NCBI GenBank assembly: GCA_019722365.1
Contig: JADFUC010002281.1
Coordinates: 372,001 to 436,000, forward strand
Reading direction: 5' to 3'
Length of the DNA stretch: 64,000 bases
DNA from: Lithospermum erythrorhizon
Taxonomy: Eukaryota > Streptophyta > Magnoliopsida > Boraginales > Boraginaceae
Shown here: positions 38,703 to 52,777 of the stretch, piece after piece
Numbering within the stretch: the first letter of the stretch is position 1
Layout of the letters: the number at the start of each line of letters is the position of its first letter
Position numbers and translations under genes: made by a program
The notes under the pieces: model-generated
The model's input: the letters and a program-made list of their open reading frames with translations, nothing else
What the model was told of the DNA's origin: nothing
The model's database searches: none

Positions 38703-39396
38703 GTAGTATATATTCTTTTAGCAAATAAAGAAGAAGTTTTTCAGATGTGTATCCATATATATCTTAATGTATAGATTTTCAGGAAGCATATCAACTAAGA
38801 ATTCAATATGTTGAAAGACTAAAAAGTGTAAAATGTACCGAATACAAATGTGAGACTATCAAATGTAAACCTTGAAAACAATCATTTTTGCCTTACTCCT
38901 TATAGTAGTATAGTGTTGATAATTATGTATATGCATTTATTCCAAGCATAAAATAAACTAGAGAAATTAGTCTGTCTCAATCATTTTTCCAAGAGACTGA
39001 GCTTGGGTTGATAATTTGATTGAGATAGACTAATTTGACTACAAAATTTGCCAGCAGGAGATCGAGTTCCCTCCACATAAGCTAGATTATCTTCTTCCCA
39101 TGAAAATAGTCTTGAATATGATGATATTAAAAACATAATTGATAGTTAAGTTCACACTGTCAAATATCAATATAAAATCTGTTACATGTTGCAAATTTGG
39201 CAGATTTACTTGCCATGCTAAGTCGTTAGTGTGACTTCGAACATAGGGAAACACAATGTAACAATCTTGTTGTTTTTACAAAAAAGAAGTCGAAAAGTGC
39301 AGAATAGAACCATACGATGCCTTTCAATACTACCCACATATACGCCTAGAAAATGGAAATGTCACAACTCTTGCCCAGCTGATTTTGCTTAAGTCG
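38703..39396. other. Convergent 3' intergenic region with a hairpin
   Basis: The space between the stops of the inositol transporter (+) and ARF (-) holds both 3' UTRs. A 20-bp stem with one mismatch pairs 38964-38983 (AAATTAGTCTGTCTCAATCA) with 39017-39036 across a 33-base loop. An AATAAA at 38724-38729 may serve the transporter. Confidence 0.6.
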
Positions 39397-41505
<2,109 letters not shown>

Positions 41506-41768
41506 CCTCCATTCCAAAAAGATCATCAATTTCGATTCTGGTGTTTCAATGGTCAAAAATTCAAAATTAACAAACTCAGTAAGCTTAATTGACACTCATT
41601 TTGGTGAATCGAAACTATAATGTCAATAGTAAAATACGACGAAATACTATGGTTTAATATATTTTTCACCAAATATTATACTCACATATTCAATATATAT
41701 GAATTCAAAATTTAAAAAATCAACCATCAAAATTCAAAAATTATACGATCTTTTTGAAATGTAGGAAC
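41506..41768. mobile_element. Stowaway-like MITE
   Basis: CCTCCATTCCAAAAAGATCA at the left pairs with GATCTTTTTGAAATGTAGGA at the right, with TA on both sides. It is diverged but has the same architecture and length class as the MITE at 35073. Confidence 0.6.
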
Positions 41769-41960
41769 TACATAATTCAAACACATCAATAAACAACTGA
41801 TCTAAACAAATTCAACAATTAAATCAACAAAACACGAAAATTCAGAAATGTAAATGATCCACGAATAGAAATAATATCAAGGCTAACTATGTTAGCTTTC
41901 AAACTCCAACTGCAATTTCAAACCGAAAATGAGATCTAAATATACGAATCGTCAGAATAA

Positions 41961-42220
41961 ACTTCTTGCATCCCAAAAAAATTGTCCAATTTTGAATTTA
42001 TGAAAGTTGACTTTTTAAATTTTGAATTCAAATTTTTTGTATACATTGTACAATATTTTGTAAAAAATATATCAAAATATAGTATTTTGAACCTACTTTA
42101 CTATTAACATGATAATTTTGATTCAAATCAAAGTTTTATGTATGAATTAATAACACGAAGTATGTTAATTTTGATTATTGGTCAAAGAAAGTGGACAATC
42201 GTTTTGGGACAGAGATAGTA
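41961..42220. mobile_element. Stowaway-like MITE, with a second end nearby
   Basis: The left end CTTGCATCCCAAAAAAATTG is inverted at the right as GGACAATCGTTTTGGGACAGAG. A separate right-end copy (GTGGACAATCTTTTTGGGAC) follows at 42261-42280, so a second copy inserted next to or into the first and was partly lost. Confidence 0.6.
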
Positions 42221-42226
42221 TAAGCG

Positions 42227-43039
42227 AAATAGAGTGAAACTCACACGAAAAAAAGAAAGTGGACAATCTTTTTGGGACAGGGAGAAAGAGATTCGGCGCG
42301 CACAAGTGTAGATCTCAAGGAAAGCTCGATTTGAGGTTTAGTTGGATGTAGTTTGAGCTGAGCTCGAATATGGTTTTTACGTTCTGTTGAAGGGTCGGTT
42401 TGAGCACTGAAAGCATGCATAAGAGTGGATCTAGCAGCGTATATCTCAATTTGTTTTAAATAAGCCCAGGCTTGTGTGTGATCGAATGATGAGCGTTTTT
42501 GAAGCATGTATTATCGAGCAATGACATTAACCACCCCAATAGTAATTGTACATATAAATCTTTGGGGTGAATTTAGGTTAAATTTTAAATTTATAATATT
42601 TGAGATTTTATTTTATTTATTCAATAGTCAAGCTCCATACGCGCTGCTTAACCGGGGCGATCTCCGTGAAACCTTCTGAACCTAGTTACGCTTTTGGGAG
42701 GCTACGCTCATAAAGCTGTCTACTTGAGGCCGAGTCATTTTGGCGTGGAGTCACGACCTGAGTTAGAATTCTAGCTCTTACAGAGGTGGTATCTTCTTGT
42801 CTTCTTGATGGCTGCTTATAAAACCATGCAGTAAGGCCTTGCTTCGCGCTTCCTTTAAGTTAGCGAGGAAATGATCAATTGAGATTAACTTGTTCAACAA
42901 CCTTATTTACTACACGAGATTATATGTTCCATTTTTGTGTACCAACTCTTAATACATCAATAGGAATTTCACAAGTGTTGTTTAAAAAAAAATATAGGTC
43001 CCATTAATTCAACAATGCATAACAAATTGGCCTTATTTC
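42227..43039. other. Intergenic, TE-like patches
   Basis: 42630-42830 is GC-richer and resembles retroelement sequence, but no domain was recognised. No gene is supported. Confidence 0.3.
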
Positions 43040-45700
43040 TGTTAGCCTATATGACAACACGCTTGGGGGGTGAATAAGGATTCACGAGGTCTTTGACCGT
43101 TTTTGACTTTTAAGAAAGTTAATACAAATTTCACCGGAAATACTACTTTAGCAATTTGTAAACAAATACGGAATAGAATAAAATAATATTAACGTCCCCT
43201 TTAAACAATGTTTGATTTGATATATGAAACACAATGCAAATACAAATCAAACAAACAATATAATTTAACCAATGCGGAAATAAACAATTAAGTTCAATTG
43301 ATCAAATCTATTATGGAGATATAGAAAATACAAATTTAATTAATCTTTACGTTTTAAACAATTATATGCAAGCATACATAATTAATATCACATTCAAGTA
43401 TATAATAAAATCCTATCAATTCTAGCATGTAAATAATATAAACAATAAAAGTAAAAGCGTAGGGGTCTGTGTACGCAGCCTTGGCCGAATTCGATGCGTT
43501 CTTAGATTTGATGGGCCTCCCTGAGCCGCACGGTCTTTCCGGACCGTTTGTCCTCGCTCGCGTACTCAGCGAGAAACTTAAGGTGAATTCGCGTCGCGAT
43601 TACCCGAGATTGACAGCAACATTGGGGTTCTTATAGGAGCGAGCTTCGAAGAAGATGCATGCTTGGTGGTATGAGTAGTACCAATCAAATCATATCAAAC
43701 ATATCACGCACACACACATTTTTGCGATTAAATTATTACAACCTCCCCAACCCAAATACTCAGCGTCTCGTTGAACTTCAGGGGCCGTCTGAGTCAGGTG
43801 TCGAGATTCTAGAGAGGTGGCTCACCGTGCTCAAGAGGTGTCCCACAATGGCTGCGCCCGCGTAAGCTGCTACTTCTCGCAGTTACGGGCCCATTTTGCT
43901 CACGATACCATCTACCCGACCGCAAAAATGTGTGTGTATGTGATATGAGGATTTGATTGGTCTTCTGCATGCAGCCGAAATCTCTTCGAGGCTTCGCTCA
44001 GAACTCCGTTGTTAGCGTGCTTAACAAATGGCCCCAGGATAGGTGACCCAGCTGAAGAAGATTTCTCGATGGCTGCTGCGTGAGGACAAGCGTCTTTGAA
44101 AGGCGCGTGGTTTGTGAACGATCCGTCAAATCAATAACATACCCGACCCGATGCTGAGCTGGCGTCCCAATAGGAAAGAAGATGCAAACTAGACCGCGGT
44201 GTTTTTACGAGGTTAAGCTAATCTACATCCTCGACCGAGGTTTCCCACCTTAGACTTTCACTAGAAATCCTTGATGGGTACTTTTTCAAAAGTTGGTGAA
44301 GTCAAGCCGCGTCTATTTCTTAACTCGCCGTTAGAGCGTACGCGGCGCAGGATTTGACTCTTGGTTTATCGCTAAGAACCCAAGGAATCTCTAGGATTTC
44401 AACCCAATCAAGTCAAGATGTAACAAAATTTTACCTCGGCGCTCACATGTCCTATTGTGGCGCTGGCCTCGACATATGACAATCTCCCGATTCCTAGTTT
44501 GAGTAAAGTTTACTGACACCTCGGACCACCGAGCTGTAGTATAATAATCAAATCCTAACTTAATGGGATATCTTTTTATAGAAATAGAGATGGTTGTTTT
44601 ATCACAATCTAAAATATTCTTCAATGAGCTACAATTGAATTATAAATATTTAGCACAACTTACAACTCCTTAATTAGTGCTCCTTCTTTAGCCTTTAATC
44701 TCTTTTAAAAGTTATGAATCAAACCATGACTAAAACTCTTTTCGATAATCTAATTGAGCGTAATCTATGATAATTTTGATGTTTCAAAATAAATTTTGTT
44801 CTTAGATTATTTGTAAAAATATTGTGCAAAAGACTTAGGAATCAGTAAATTTGAATGAAGTTAAATAGATTGTTAAAATGGAATTCAACGATCCAACGTA
44901 TTTCGGAACCTATCTAGAAGCGGGGGTCTCGATGGGTACTTCTGATTTCGGCTCACATTTTGCCGCAGGAACCTAAATGCGGGAAGCGTATAGTCATGAT
45001 GGACCAACTTAAAATATAATTTCCCGGCTTCATTAAGACTTCAATTTTGACGATTCAAATCGTTTGGGAAGCTCTTTTCAAAATCCTTTAAGAAAATGAG
45101 AGATCAAATTTGGGAATTTATTATTTTGTCAAATATCATTTTAAGATATAAATATTTTTGATAAATGTTTTTGTCAAAAGATACTCATTTAAAAGATTGT
45201 CGAATCAAAAAGAAAGCAAAGTAAGGTTCGAGCCATGAGTTTTACACAAGTTAAAAGGCTTCTTTCCAAGGCTCGTCGATCTTGATTCTTTGTTATCTTT
45301 TAACCCAAACAGTTCTGGTCCTTTCATGACCCGATTGAGACCAAGCGGCTACACCTCTTCGATGTCATTCTTTTCTTTAAGCTTCTTCAACTCACCAATT
45401 ACTTGATCTTGTCTTTACTTGATATGGTATCAACTTTACGTACGAAAAGCACCTTTTGAACATGTCTATGGAATAAAACACTTAGTATATGTTAGATAGT
45501 AAATCAATGTTTAGTCGTCATTAAAACAAGATTAATGCCGGATTCGTAGTCAACCAGCGCTCATGTATAGAATTTAGTATATGAAGCCGATGCGTGATCT
45601 TTTTTGGTGACATCGACCCCGAGCTTCATGAGGAGGTCTCGGTGCTATTCTTATAGGAGACATTCTCTTTCTTTATAGAATTGTAACACTTACTAGCTGA
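43040..45700. mobile_element. Probable LTR-retrotransposon remnant
   Basis: The GGGGGGTGAATAAGG motif with flanking AT-rich DNA at 43060 is a pattern I associate with Copia (SIRE-like) LTR ends. The following 2.5 kb alternates GC-richer and AT-rich blocks and holds no gene. It contains the foldback at 43610-44030. No coding domain was found, so the class is a guess. Confidence 0.3.
43610..44030. repeat. Long imperfect inverted repeat (foldback)
   Basis: The arms pair around a ~195-base loop. The best part is 43680-43725 (CCAATCAAATCATATC ... CACATTTTTGCG) against 43921-43962 (CGCAAAAATGTGTG ... GATTTGATTGG). Pairing continues outward less perfectly (GCATGC, TCTTCGAAGC/TCTTCGAGGC, AGAACCCC/AGAACTCC), giving arms of about 105 bases. 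Confidence 0.7.
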
Positions 45701-46332
45701 GAAATTTATGTATTCACTTGTAATTTATAATCACTAATGCGTGCTCTTCGTTGCTAATTTATAAAAATAAGAATTGCATGAAATCTGACGAGTAATTTCC
45801 AAATTATGATGTAATGGAGTTGAATATATTTTTAGATAGGGATTTGATTTTTGCATTTTCAATTATTGATAACTTGTGACTCGTTTCATTTTGTCCCCAT
45901 TTTGCTTTATGAAAAATTACATATAATTATGCTTTATAAATATTAGAGTATAACAAAAAGTGTGGTTGACCTTTGTCTTAGTGGGCGTAAAATCCAAATG
46001 TCTTTTTTAGTTATATTTCATTTTAGTTCACTTGACAAATAAAATAATATCATTTAAACAACATTTTTAAAACATTAACCTCGTTTCATACACGAACTAT
46101 CCTTAACTAGATTAATTTTTAAGTTTACCTTCACATAAATTCAAACCGGTAAACATACCTTCAAAATTTGTTCTCAAATTTTAACTATTTAAGTATAATA
46201 AAATTTGATTTACTGAATAAAAATAATAAAATTAAATTTATTTGATAATAGGAACAAGAAATATTTAATTTCAACTAAGAAATTATTATACATATGAAAT
46301 AGGAATTGGAAGAATTGTTAGTTCAATTTTAT

Positions 46333-46551
46333 ATTCACTCTTTCATTGAAGATTGTCCCCATTGTCGTTATTTTTAAATTTTACCGTAATTTATGCATTT
46401 GACGATATCTATCGTATTTTCGAAAACAACATTTAACTAATAGAGAGTATTAAATATCTTATCTATTAAAATTTTTTAAAAGTCAAAATTACATCTATTA
46501 AATTTTTTAAAAAGTCAAAACTAGAAAATTATTATTATATGAAGGAGGGAG
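46333..46551. mobile_element. Stowaway-like MITE, diverged
   Basis: An ACTCTTTCATTGAAGATTGT-type left end and a GAAGGAGGGAGTA right end, with AT-rich non-coding DNA between, fit the CTCCCTCC family. The inverted pairing is weaker than in the other copies. Confidence 0.45.
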
Positions 46552-46695
46552 TATATAATAATATTAAACCAAGGTAATGAGTTGAGTTGCTTTATAAAGA
46601 GAAGCTCGAGACTCGGTTCAGTTTTGATTCAGCCGGGCCAAATCGAGCAAGTCACTTCGTATACCTCTGACTTACCCATAAGTTCATAACTCTAG

Positions 46696-46878
46696 CTACA
46701 AAATAGTAGGATACTTACCAACATGAAGTCTCATTTTGGTGCTCAAGGATTGAGAGGTCAAACTGGTATATCTGTATGTTGTCGGACTAGATAGATGATC
46801 CAAATCATTGGCAAACATAATTATAATGAACAACAGAATTAGGACTTTTTTATATAAAGGGGATGGATTATTTGACAT
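46696..46878 (-). CDS. Candidate small secreted peptide, 60 aa
   Basis: An ORF of 60 codons. After MSNNPSPLYKK comes a hydrophobic core KVLILLFIIIMFAN that would act as a signal peptide, then a polar Ser/Thr-rich middle and a basic tail ending KMRLHVGKYPTIL. That plan (signal, variable middle, conserved-looking tail) is shared by plant peptide hormones, but the tail matches no family I know (CLE, CEP, RGF, PIP, PSK, IDA were considered). No TATA box was assigned, and the surrounding DNA has TE debris. It may be chance; the reading frame extends 16 codons further upstream without changing this picture. Confidence 0.2.
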   Translation of the reverse strand: MSNNPSPLYKKVLILLFIIIMFANDLDHLSSPTTYRYTSLTSQSLSTKMRLHVGKYPTIL

Positions 46879-48452
46879 GCTAGCATAGGGAAAAATATAA
46901 AAATTTAGAAAGGGTGAACAATACAAATTTTAAAAGAATAACTATAATTTTTAAAAACATATTTAATAAAATTAAATTTTTCAAAAAATTAATGAGTATC
47001 ACGGCTCTTCCATGCATTCCGCTAATTACTCCACTCAATGAATCCTATAGTGCATGCATGTGTATGGATGGACAGGACATAATTTGGACACTGCATATTA
47101 ACATGATTCAAAGCTGACTTGTACACGGTTTCAATTAGAATTATCAATATATTCAAGAGACAAGATGTATATATGATGATAATGATTATGTATAGTATGG
47201 GCCAAAAAATTTGTTTTGCAGTAGCTAGCTAGTTTGATAAAAAGGATGCATCAATCATCAACAATCATTTTATCAGTTGATGAATTGATTGTTAAATCAA
47301 GCAATAAGTGGTCAGTAGAATGATTGATTGAGACCCCATGCAAGAAAAATGATCATATATTGGAAAATTATTGCATGAACTGTAAGAGACAGATAATCCG
47401 ATGCGTACTTGATACTTAAAAAATTCATCTTATATGCTCGTCTAATTAATAATTGAGAAGGATTTAATAAGTAGATACTATTCCTCGATACCTCAATATT
47501 CGATATAAATTACTAATTATTCGACTATATAAAGTTTATTTATCTAAACCTCGTTAAAGCATGTCTAATATTAGAATTACACACATTTTAATATACAAAT
47601 TGATCGGATAACCCTACTCGATTGCACCCATAACCATTTGCACTTGCTATAAACATTGGGAGTTGTTCGAGAGACTCGCTAATCATTTTCCAAGCCAGCT
47701 TGTCAATTTATCTTGGGTCAAAAGGAGTTTGTGTATTTTTTAGACGGTCGCATATCTTGTTCCAATAGTTTGTGAAGACTTATAATGATCTTGGGCTTAG
47801 TTGCTAAGAAGTTAATGTCTGGTGCGATCTTACTTAAAATGAAATTTTCATATTACAACGGTCAAAATTCGAACATAAAATTTTATCATTCAATTTGTTA
47901 TCATTGTCACTATCTTATGTCCGTGTGGACAACTTGTCAACTTAATTTTATAGTGTTTGTATTAAATTTCACACTTTTATAGAGTCGATGTTCTGTAGCC
48001 AAAAGCAGCGTGATTAGCTGTTAGCTTTGTCTTTTGAGGTTTTTTTTAATCTTAAAAAGGAAAAACTTTGTTATAGGACCGAACAAATATTCGGTGTATT
48101 GCCTGTATATACTCCATTTCTCATGTAATATTAATGCTTAGTTTGGCAACATACTGTCACAGGGTCCCCCACATTTGCACAATACTCCATTTCTATTCAT
48201 TGTCCCAAATGTATTTCTTTTCAATATATATAGTTAAAAATAGTGGTGCACGCAAAATTCTAAACGGACACGAACCGACATAAATCAGATAAAAAATAAT
48301 CAAAAAGTTTGAAATCGGTCGGAACTGAACAGAACCAATTTTATTTCGGTTTCCTAATTCTGAAACCGAACCGAACCAATTGTATAATTAATAAAATATT
48401 CGATTTCAATTTTGACTCTAAAGATTTAGATTCAACAGATTCGTGAAACAAC
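46879..48452. other. Intergenic DNA upstream of BOR1
   Basis: AT-rich. 48240-48400 has AAACCGAACCGAACC-type sequence common in hAT-like debris. A CTCCATTTCTATTCATTGTCC terminus at about 48185 looks like one MITE end. No gene is supported. Confidence 0.35.
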
Positions 48453-48708
48453 ATGTAATTACTAGTTAGAAGGAAGTCCTATAGTTTCTTATATATTTGG
48501 GAACTTGGAAAGTTGGAAGTGTATATCTGTATTTCTTCGTCCTTATTTGCATGCACAATCAAAAGGGTAATTTTCTCACACAAGAAAAATACTTTCTTTG
48601 TTTCATTTACATTGTCCATTTTCAAGATCAAATAATACTTAGTCTATAGTGCATATCAAGAAAGTAGTTTTGTATTTTCTTATTATAGAGATACTCCATA
48701 TTATGTGA
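48453..48708 (+). promoter_or_regulatory. Possible start-stop minimal uORFs in the BOR1 leader
   Basis: ATGTAA at 48453-48458 and ATGTGA at 48703-48708 are start codons directly followed by stops, upstream of the BOR1 ATG at 48953. In Arabidopsis, AUGUAA in NIP5;1 mediates boron-dependent ribosome stalling, and BOR1 translation is also controlled by upstream ORFs. The transcript start is unknown, so whether these lie in the leader is unproven. Confidence 0.3.
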
Positions 48709-48952
48709 TAATAGCTTAGCTTCCTAGCTTGTTCTAGTTGTTTATATTGCAAATGCAGTAATACCATTTTCAATTTGTAGTAGTATTGGATTGTATAATT
48801 AAGTAAAACATAAAATACTTGAATCTTTGTGAAATAAAAAATGTCAAATATTGACTGAAAATGACAGTTTCTTGGTTCAGGTTGTAGTTTGTTTCTCCAA
48901 ATATAGAACTTAGAGTGTAACTTGCTTGTTTTGAGGCCTGCTATTTTCCAAA

Positions 48953-51900
48953 ATGGAAGAGAGTTTTGTTCCATTTAGAGGAATCAAGAATGATATACAA
49001 GGAAGATTGATGTACTATAAACAAGATTGGACTAGTGGTTTGAAAGCTGGTTTCAGGTACAAATCTCATTTATTTGTTTTTCAATTTCATAAATATTGCA
49101 AATTTTTTTAATTGTTTTTCATCCTCTAAATCTTCTTCATCTTGATTGTGTTGAATGGTTGTTGTTTCCTAGGATCTTAGCACCTACCACATACATTTTC
49201 TTTGCTTCAGCTATTCCAGTCATATCATTTGGAGAGCAATTAGAAAGAAGTACAGGTATTTTCTTTTTGTGGGTATTTTGAGATATGCATTTCATTGTTG
49301 TTGTTTTTTTTACCTAAAAATCAGACCCTTGTCATTCCAATTACTGGAATCGGGACCACGTCATTGCGAGAGCAATAGACTAAGCCTGGTGGTTGCATTT
49401 CATTGTTTTATAATGACTTATTTGAGAGATTCAGAAGTTTGGTTCAAAGGAATAATTAGTCATTTGAATCTGGTATTACAGATGGATTGCTAACTGCTGT
49501 TCAAACTTTGGGTTCAACTGCATTGTGTGGTATTATACATTCTATTATAGGAGGACAACCTCTGTTAGTACTAGGTGTAGCAGAGCCAACGGTGCTTATG
49601 TATACGTTCATGTACAATTTCGCGAAGAATAGGCCGGATTTGGGACCAAAACTATTCTTAGCATGGAGTGGATGGTACTTGTCTTTTTCTCTGAATATTA
49701 TGATGACTAGGAAGGTTGCGTATATGTCATTCTTGCATTCACAAAAGAATCTGAAATCTGTTTATATTTCTCCAATTGATTAAAGGGTATGTGTCTGGAC
49801 TGCTGCTTTGCTGTTCCTTTTGGCTGTCTTAGGGGCATGCTCCTTTATTAATCGGTTCACGCGACTTGCTGGGGAGTTATTTGGCCTTCTTATTGCTATG
49901 CTATTCATGCAGGAGGCCATAAAGGTATAGATGAATAATAACTACAAGTTTGTGTTGTATCTTCCTTCAACTGTTCAACCTCATGGTCTGCTAATGAAGA
50001 CAGATGTTATCACAAGGGACTCTAGTCTTGTAGAGGTCTGAATGCAATATTTTGATTAATGCAGGGAATAATAGAAGAATTTCGTACACCAGATAGAGAA
50101 AATATAAAATTAACTGAATTTCAACCTTCATGGAGGTTTGCAAATGGAATGTTTGCTTTGGTTCTATCATTTGGTCTTCTGTTCACAGCTCTGAGGAGTC
50201 GAAAGGCAAGATCCTGGAGATATGGTTCAGGTTAGTTGGCGTTTCTTAACCATCATATGAAAGTGGTTGTATAGTTTTTTTACCTCTTAGCACATGGGTA
50301 GGTGTTTCAATTAGCTAAACTCTTGTATTATTTATTCTACTTCACTTTTCAGGTTCTGTTCGAGGCCTTATAGCTGATTATGGAGTGCCATTGATGGTTC
50401 TTGTCTGGACTGCTGTCTCTTATGTACCTCGCTCGAATGTTCCCCATGGAATTCCACGAAGGCTCCACAGCCCCAATCCATGGTCACCAGGAGCATATGA
50501 GAACTGGACTGTTGTGAAGGTATGCATTGAAGGCACTCATTCATATTGTTGTTGAACAAATTTACAAAATTATGTCTCTAAGTGCTCAGGTTTTGTTTTC
50601 GAAACTGGCAGGACATGATAAATGTTCCAGTCATCTATATCGTGGGTGCTTTCATCCCAGCGACTATGATAGCAGTGTTGTATTACTTTGACCATAGTGT
50701 TGCATCTCAACTTGCTCAGCAGAAGGAATTTAACTTGAGAAAGCCATCTTCATATCACTGGGATCTACTTCTCTTAGGGTTTCTGGTATACACCTACTAG
50801 AACCTCAATGCTTGGTATCGATCATTTGTCAATTATTGCTTGTCCTGTACAATCTTTACAAAAATCAATTTGATATTGCAGACTATAATATGTGGTCTTC
50901 TTGGAATTCCCCCCTCAAATGGTGTGATTCCGCAGTCTCCAATGCATACTAAAAGTCTTGCAACATTGAAGCATCAGGTAAAAAGCTTAGCAAAGAGATT
51001 ATTTGTTTTGTAAACTCCGTCATTTGAGCTCCAAGTCGTTCTGCATAAGAAAATAATGACTGCCAAAAAGGGTTTTGATTCTGATGTAATTGACGAAGTT
51101 GAATAGTTGTATTGTATGTGAACACACAATTCTACTCGCGTAACAATTTGTTCCTGCAATGTAGCTGCTTCGGAATCGATTAGTAGAAACAGCACGCAAC
51201 TGTATGAGTATGGATGGAAGCTTGACTCAAGTTTATGGAAGTATGCAAGAAGCTTATAAACAAATGCAGAGTCCTTTGATATATCAGCAACCATCAACCC
51301 TGGTATGACAAGCACTTATCATTTCGATGAAGTCCTGTTTCTAATTTCATATTAAGCAAAACTTACAAGATTCATGTTTAAATAAATGTAGGGCCTGAAA
51401 GATTTGAAAGAATCAACAATTCAGCTGGCAGCAACAACAGGGGGTTCAGAAGCTCCAGTTGATGAGACGGTCTTTGACGTCGACAAGGAAATAGATGACT
51501 TGTTGCCTGTTCAAGTGAAGGAGCAACGGGTCAGCAACTTGCTGCAATCTGCAATGGTAGGAGGATGTGTTGCTGCCATGCCAGTTCTGAAAATGATTCC
51601 AACTTCTGTTCTGTGGGGCTACTTCGCGTACATGGCTATTGAGAGCTTACCAGGAAATCAGTTCTGGGAACGGATTTTATTGCTCTTTACCTCTCCGAGC
51701 AGAAGATACAAGTACTGTCAGCTTCTACCACCCCCACATATGTTTCTCGAGTTATTTAATAACCATTGAAAAATCAAATTACTATGCAGTTTATTTTTCT
51801 GTCTTTTTCCAAATAACTAATGCTTGTTTTGTATACTTCATTTACCGTTTGATTTCAGGGTTCTTGAGGAGGACCACGCCACCTTCGTGGAAACTGTACC

Positions 51901-52777
51901 TTTCAAGACAATAGCAGCTTTTACACTGTTCCAGGCTACTTACTTGCTCATGTGTTTCGGGCTTACATGGATTCCTCTCGCTGGGGTTCTGTTTCCGCTT
52001 CTGATCATGCTACTCGTTCCTGTGAGACAATTCCTGCTGCCTAAGTTTTTCAAAGGAGCACATCTCCAAGATTTAGATGCTGCCGAATATGAAGAAGCTC
52101 CCGCATTACCATATAGCCTCACGAGAGTAAGCTTTGACCACAGTAGTTTAACATCATATTGGTCTGTTATTCTGTGCACTATGCATTTCATACTAAGGAT
52201 CAAAAGCTATGATTGAAGAAAACGATTATACAAGGGTGTTTAGCTGACATTTTAGAGCTGAAGTGGTTATGCCTTATAAGTAACTATAATAGCGCTTCAA
52301 GTTCAAGCTCTTTTTGTAGGAGGCTTAAGATGCTGGAACTCTTTCCAGAAAATTATCTGGAGTACATGTTCTAATTTCTTAATTTTTTATTCACAGGAGG
52401 ATGATATGGATTCAAGCGCATCATATGTAGATGATAGAGAAATATTGGATAGAATAATGACAAGCAGAGGTGAGATTAGACGAATAAACAGCCCGAAGAT
52501 AACAAGTTGCAATATCACTCCAAGAGATTCATTCAGCAATCAGAGCCGTCGCAACTCATTTAACAAGGTGAACAGTTTGAAGCTAGTAACAAGCTCTGGG
52601 ACAACTCCAGCCCGAGAATCCCACAGCTCCAGAAACTCATTCAAGCAAAACAACAGTCCTCATGAAATCAAAGGAGAGCTTATTAGTCCTAGATCTAGCG
52701 GTGGAAAGGGACCGTTCAGTCCTAGAACAAGTAGTGATATAAGACCGTCCAACTTAGGCAAGAGCACTAAAGATTGA
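48953..52777 (+). CDS. BOR1: Borate exporter, BOR1 type
   Basis: Twelve exons (48953-49056, 49173-49255, 49482-49674, 49786-49924, 50065-50230, 50353-50519, 50612-50785, 50882-50977, 51165-51302, 51392-51711, 51859-52126, 52397-52777) join in phase to encode 742 aa. It is an SLC4-like anion-transport protein that exports boron toward the xylem at the plasma membrane. The match to Arabidopsis BOR1 (704 aa) runs almost throughout: [100 protein letters not shown]. Tyrosine-based sorting motifs YGSM (Tyr398) and YKQM (Tyr405) are kept, but residue 373, Tyr in Arabidopsis, is His. The lysine in PKFFKG (592) is about where the ubiquitinated Lys590 lies. The last exon is a long Ser/Arg/Asn-rich tail. 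BOR2 is an alternative name. Confidence 0.93.

Noticed and set aside
45220..45240. GGTTCGAGCC as a tRNA T-loop
   Set aside because: No acceptor stem, anticodon arm or box A at the right spacing. No tRNA or rRNA gene was found in the window.
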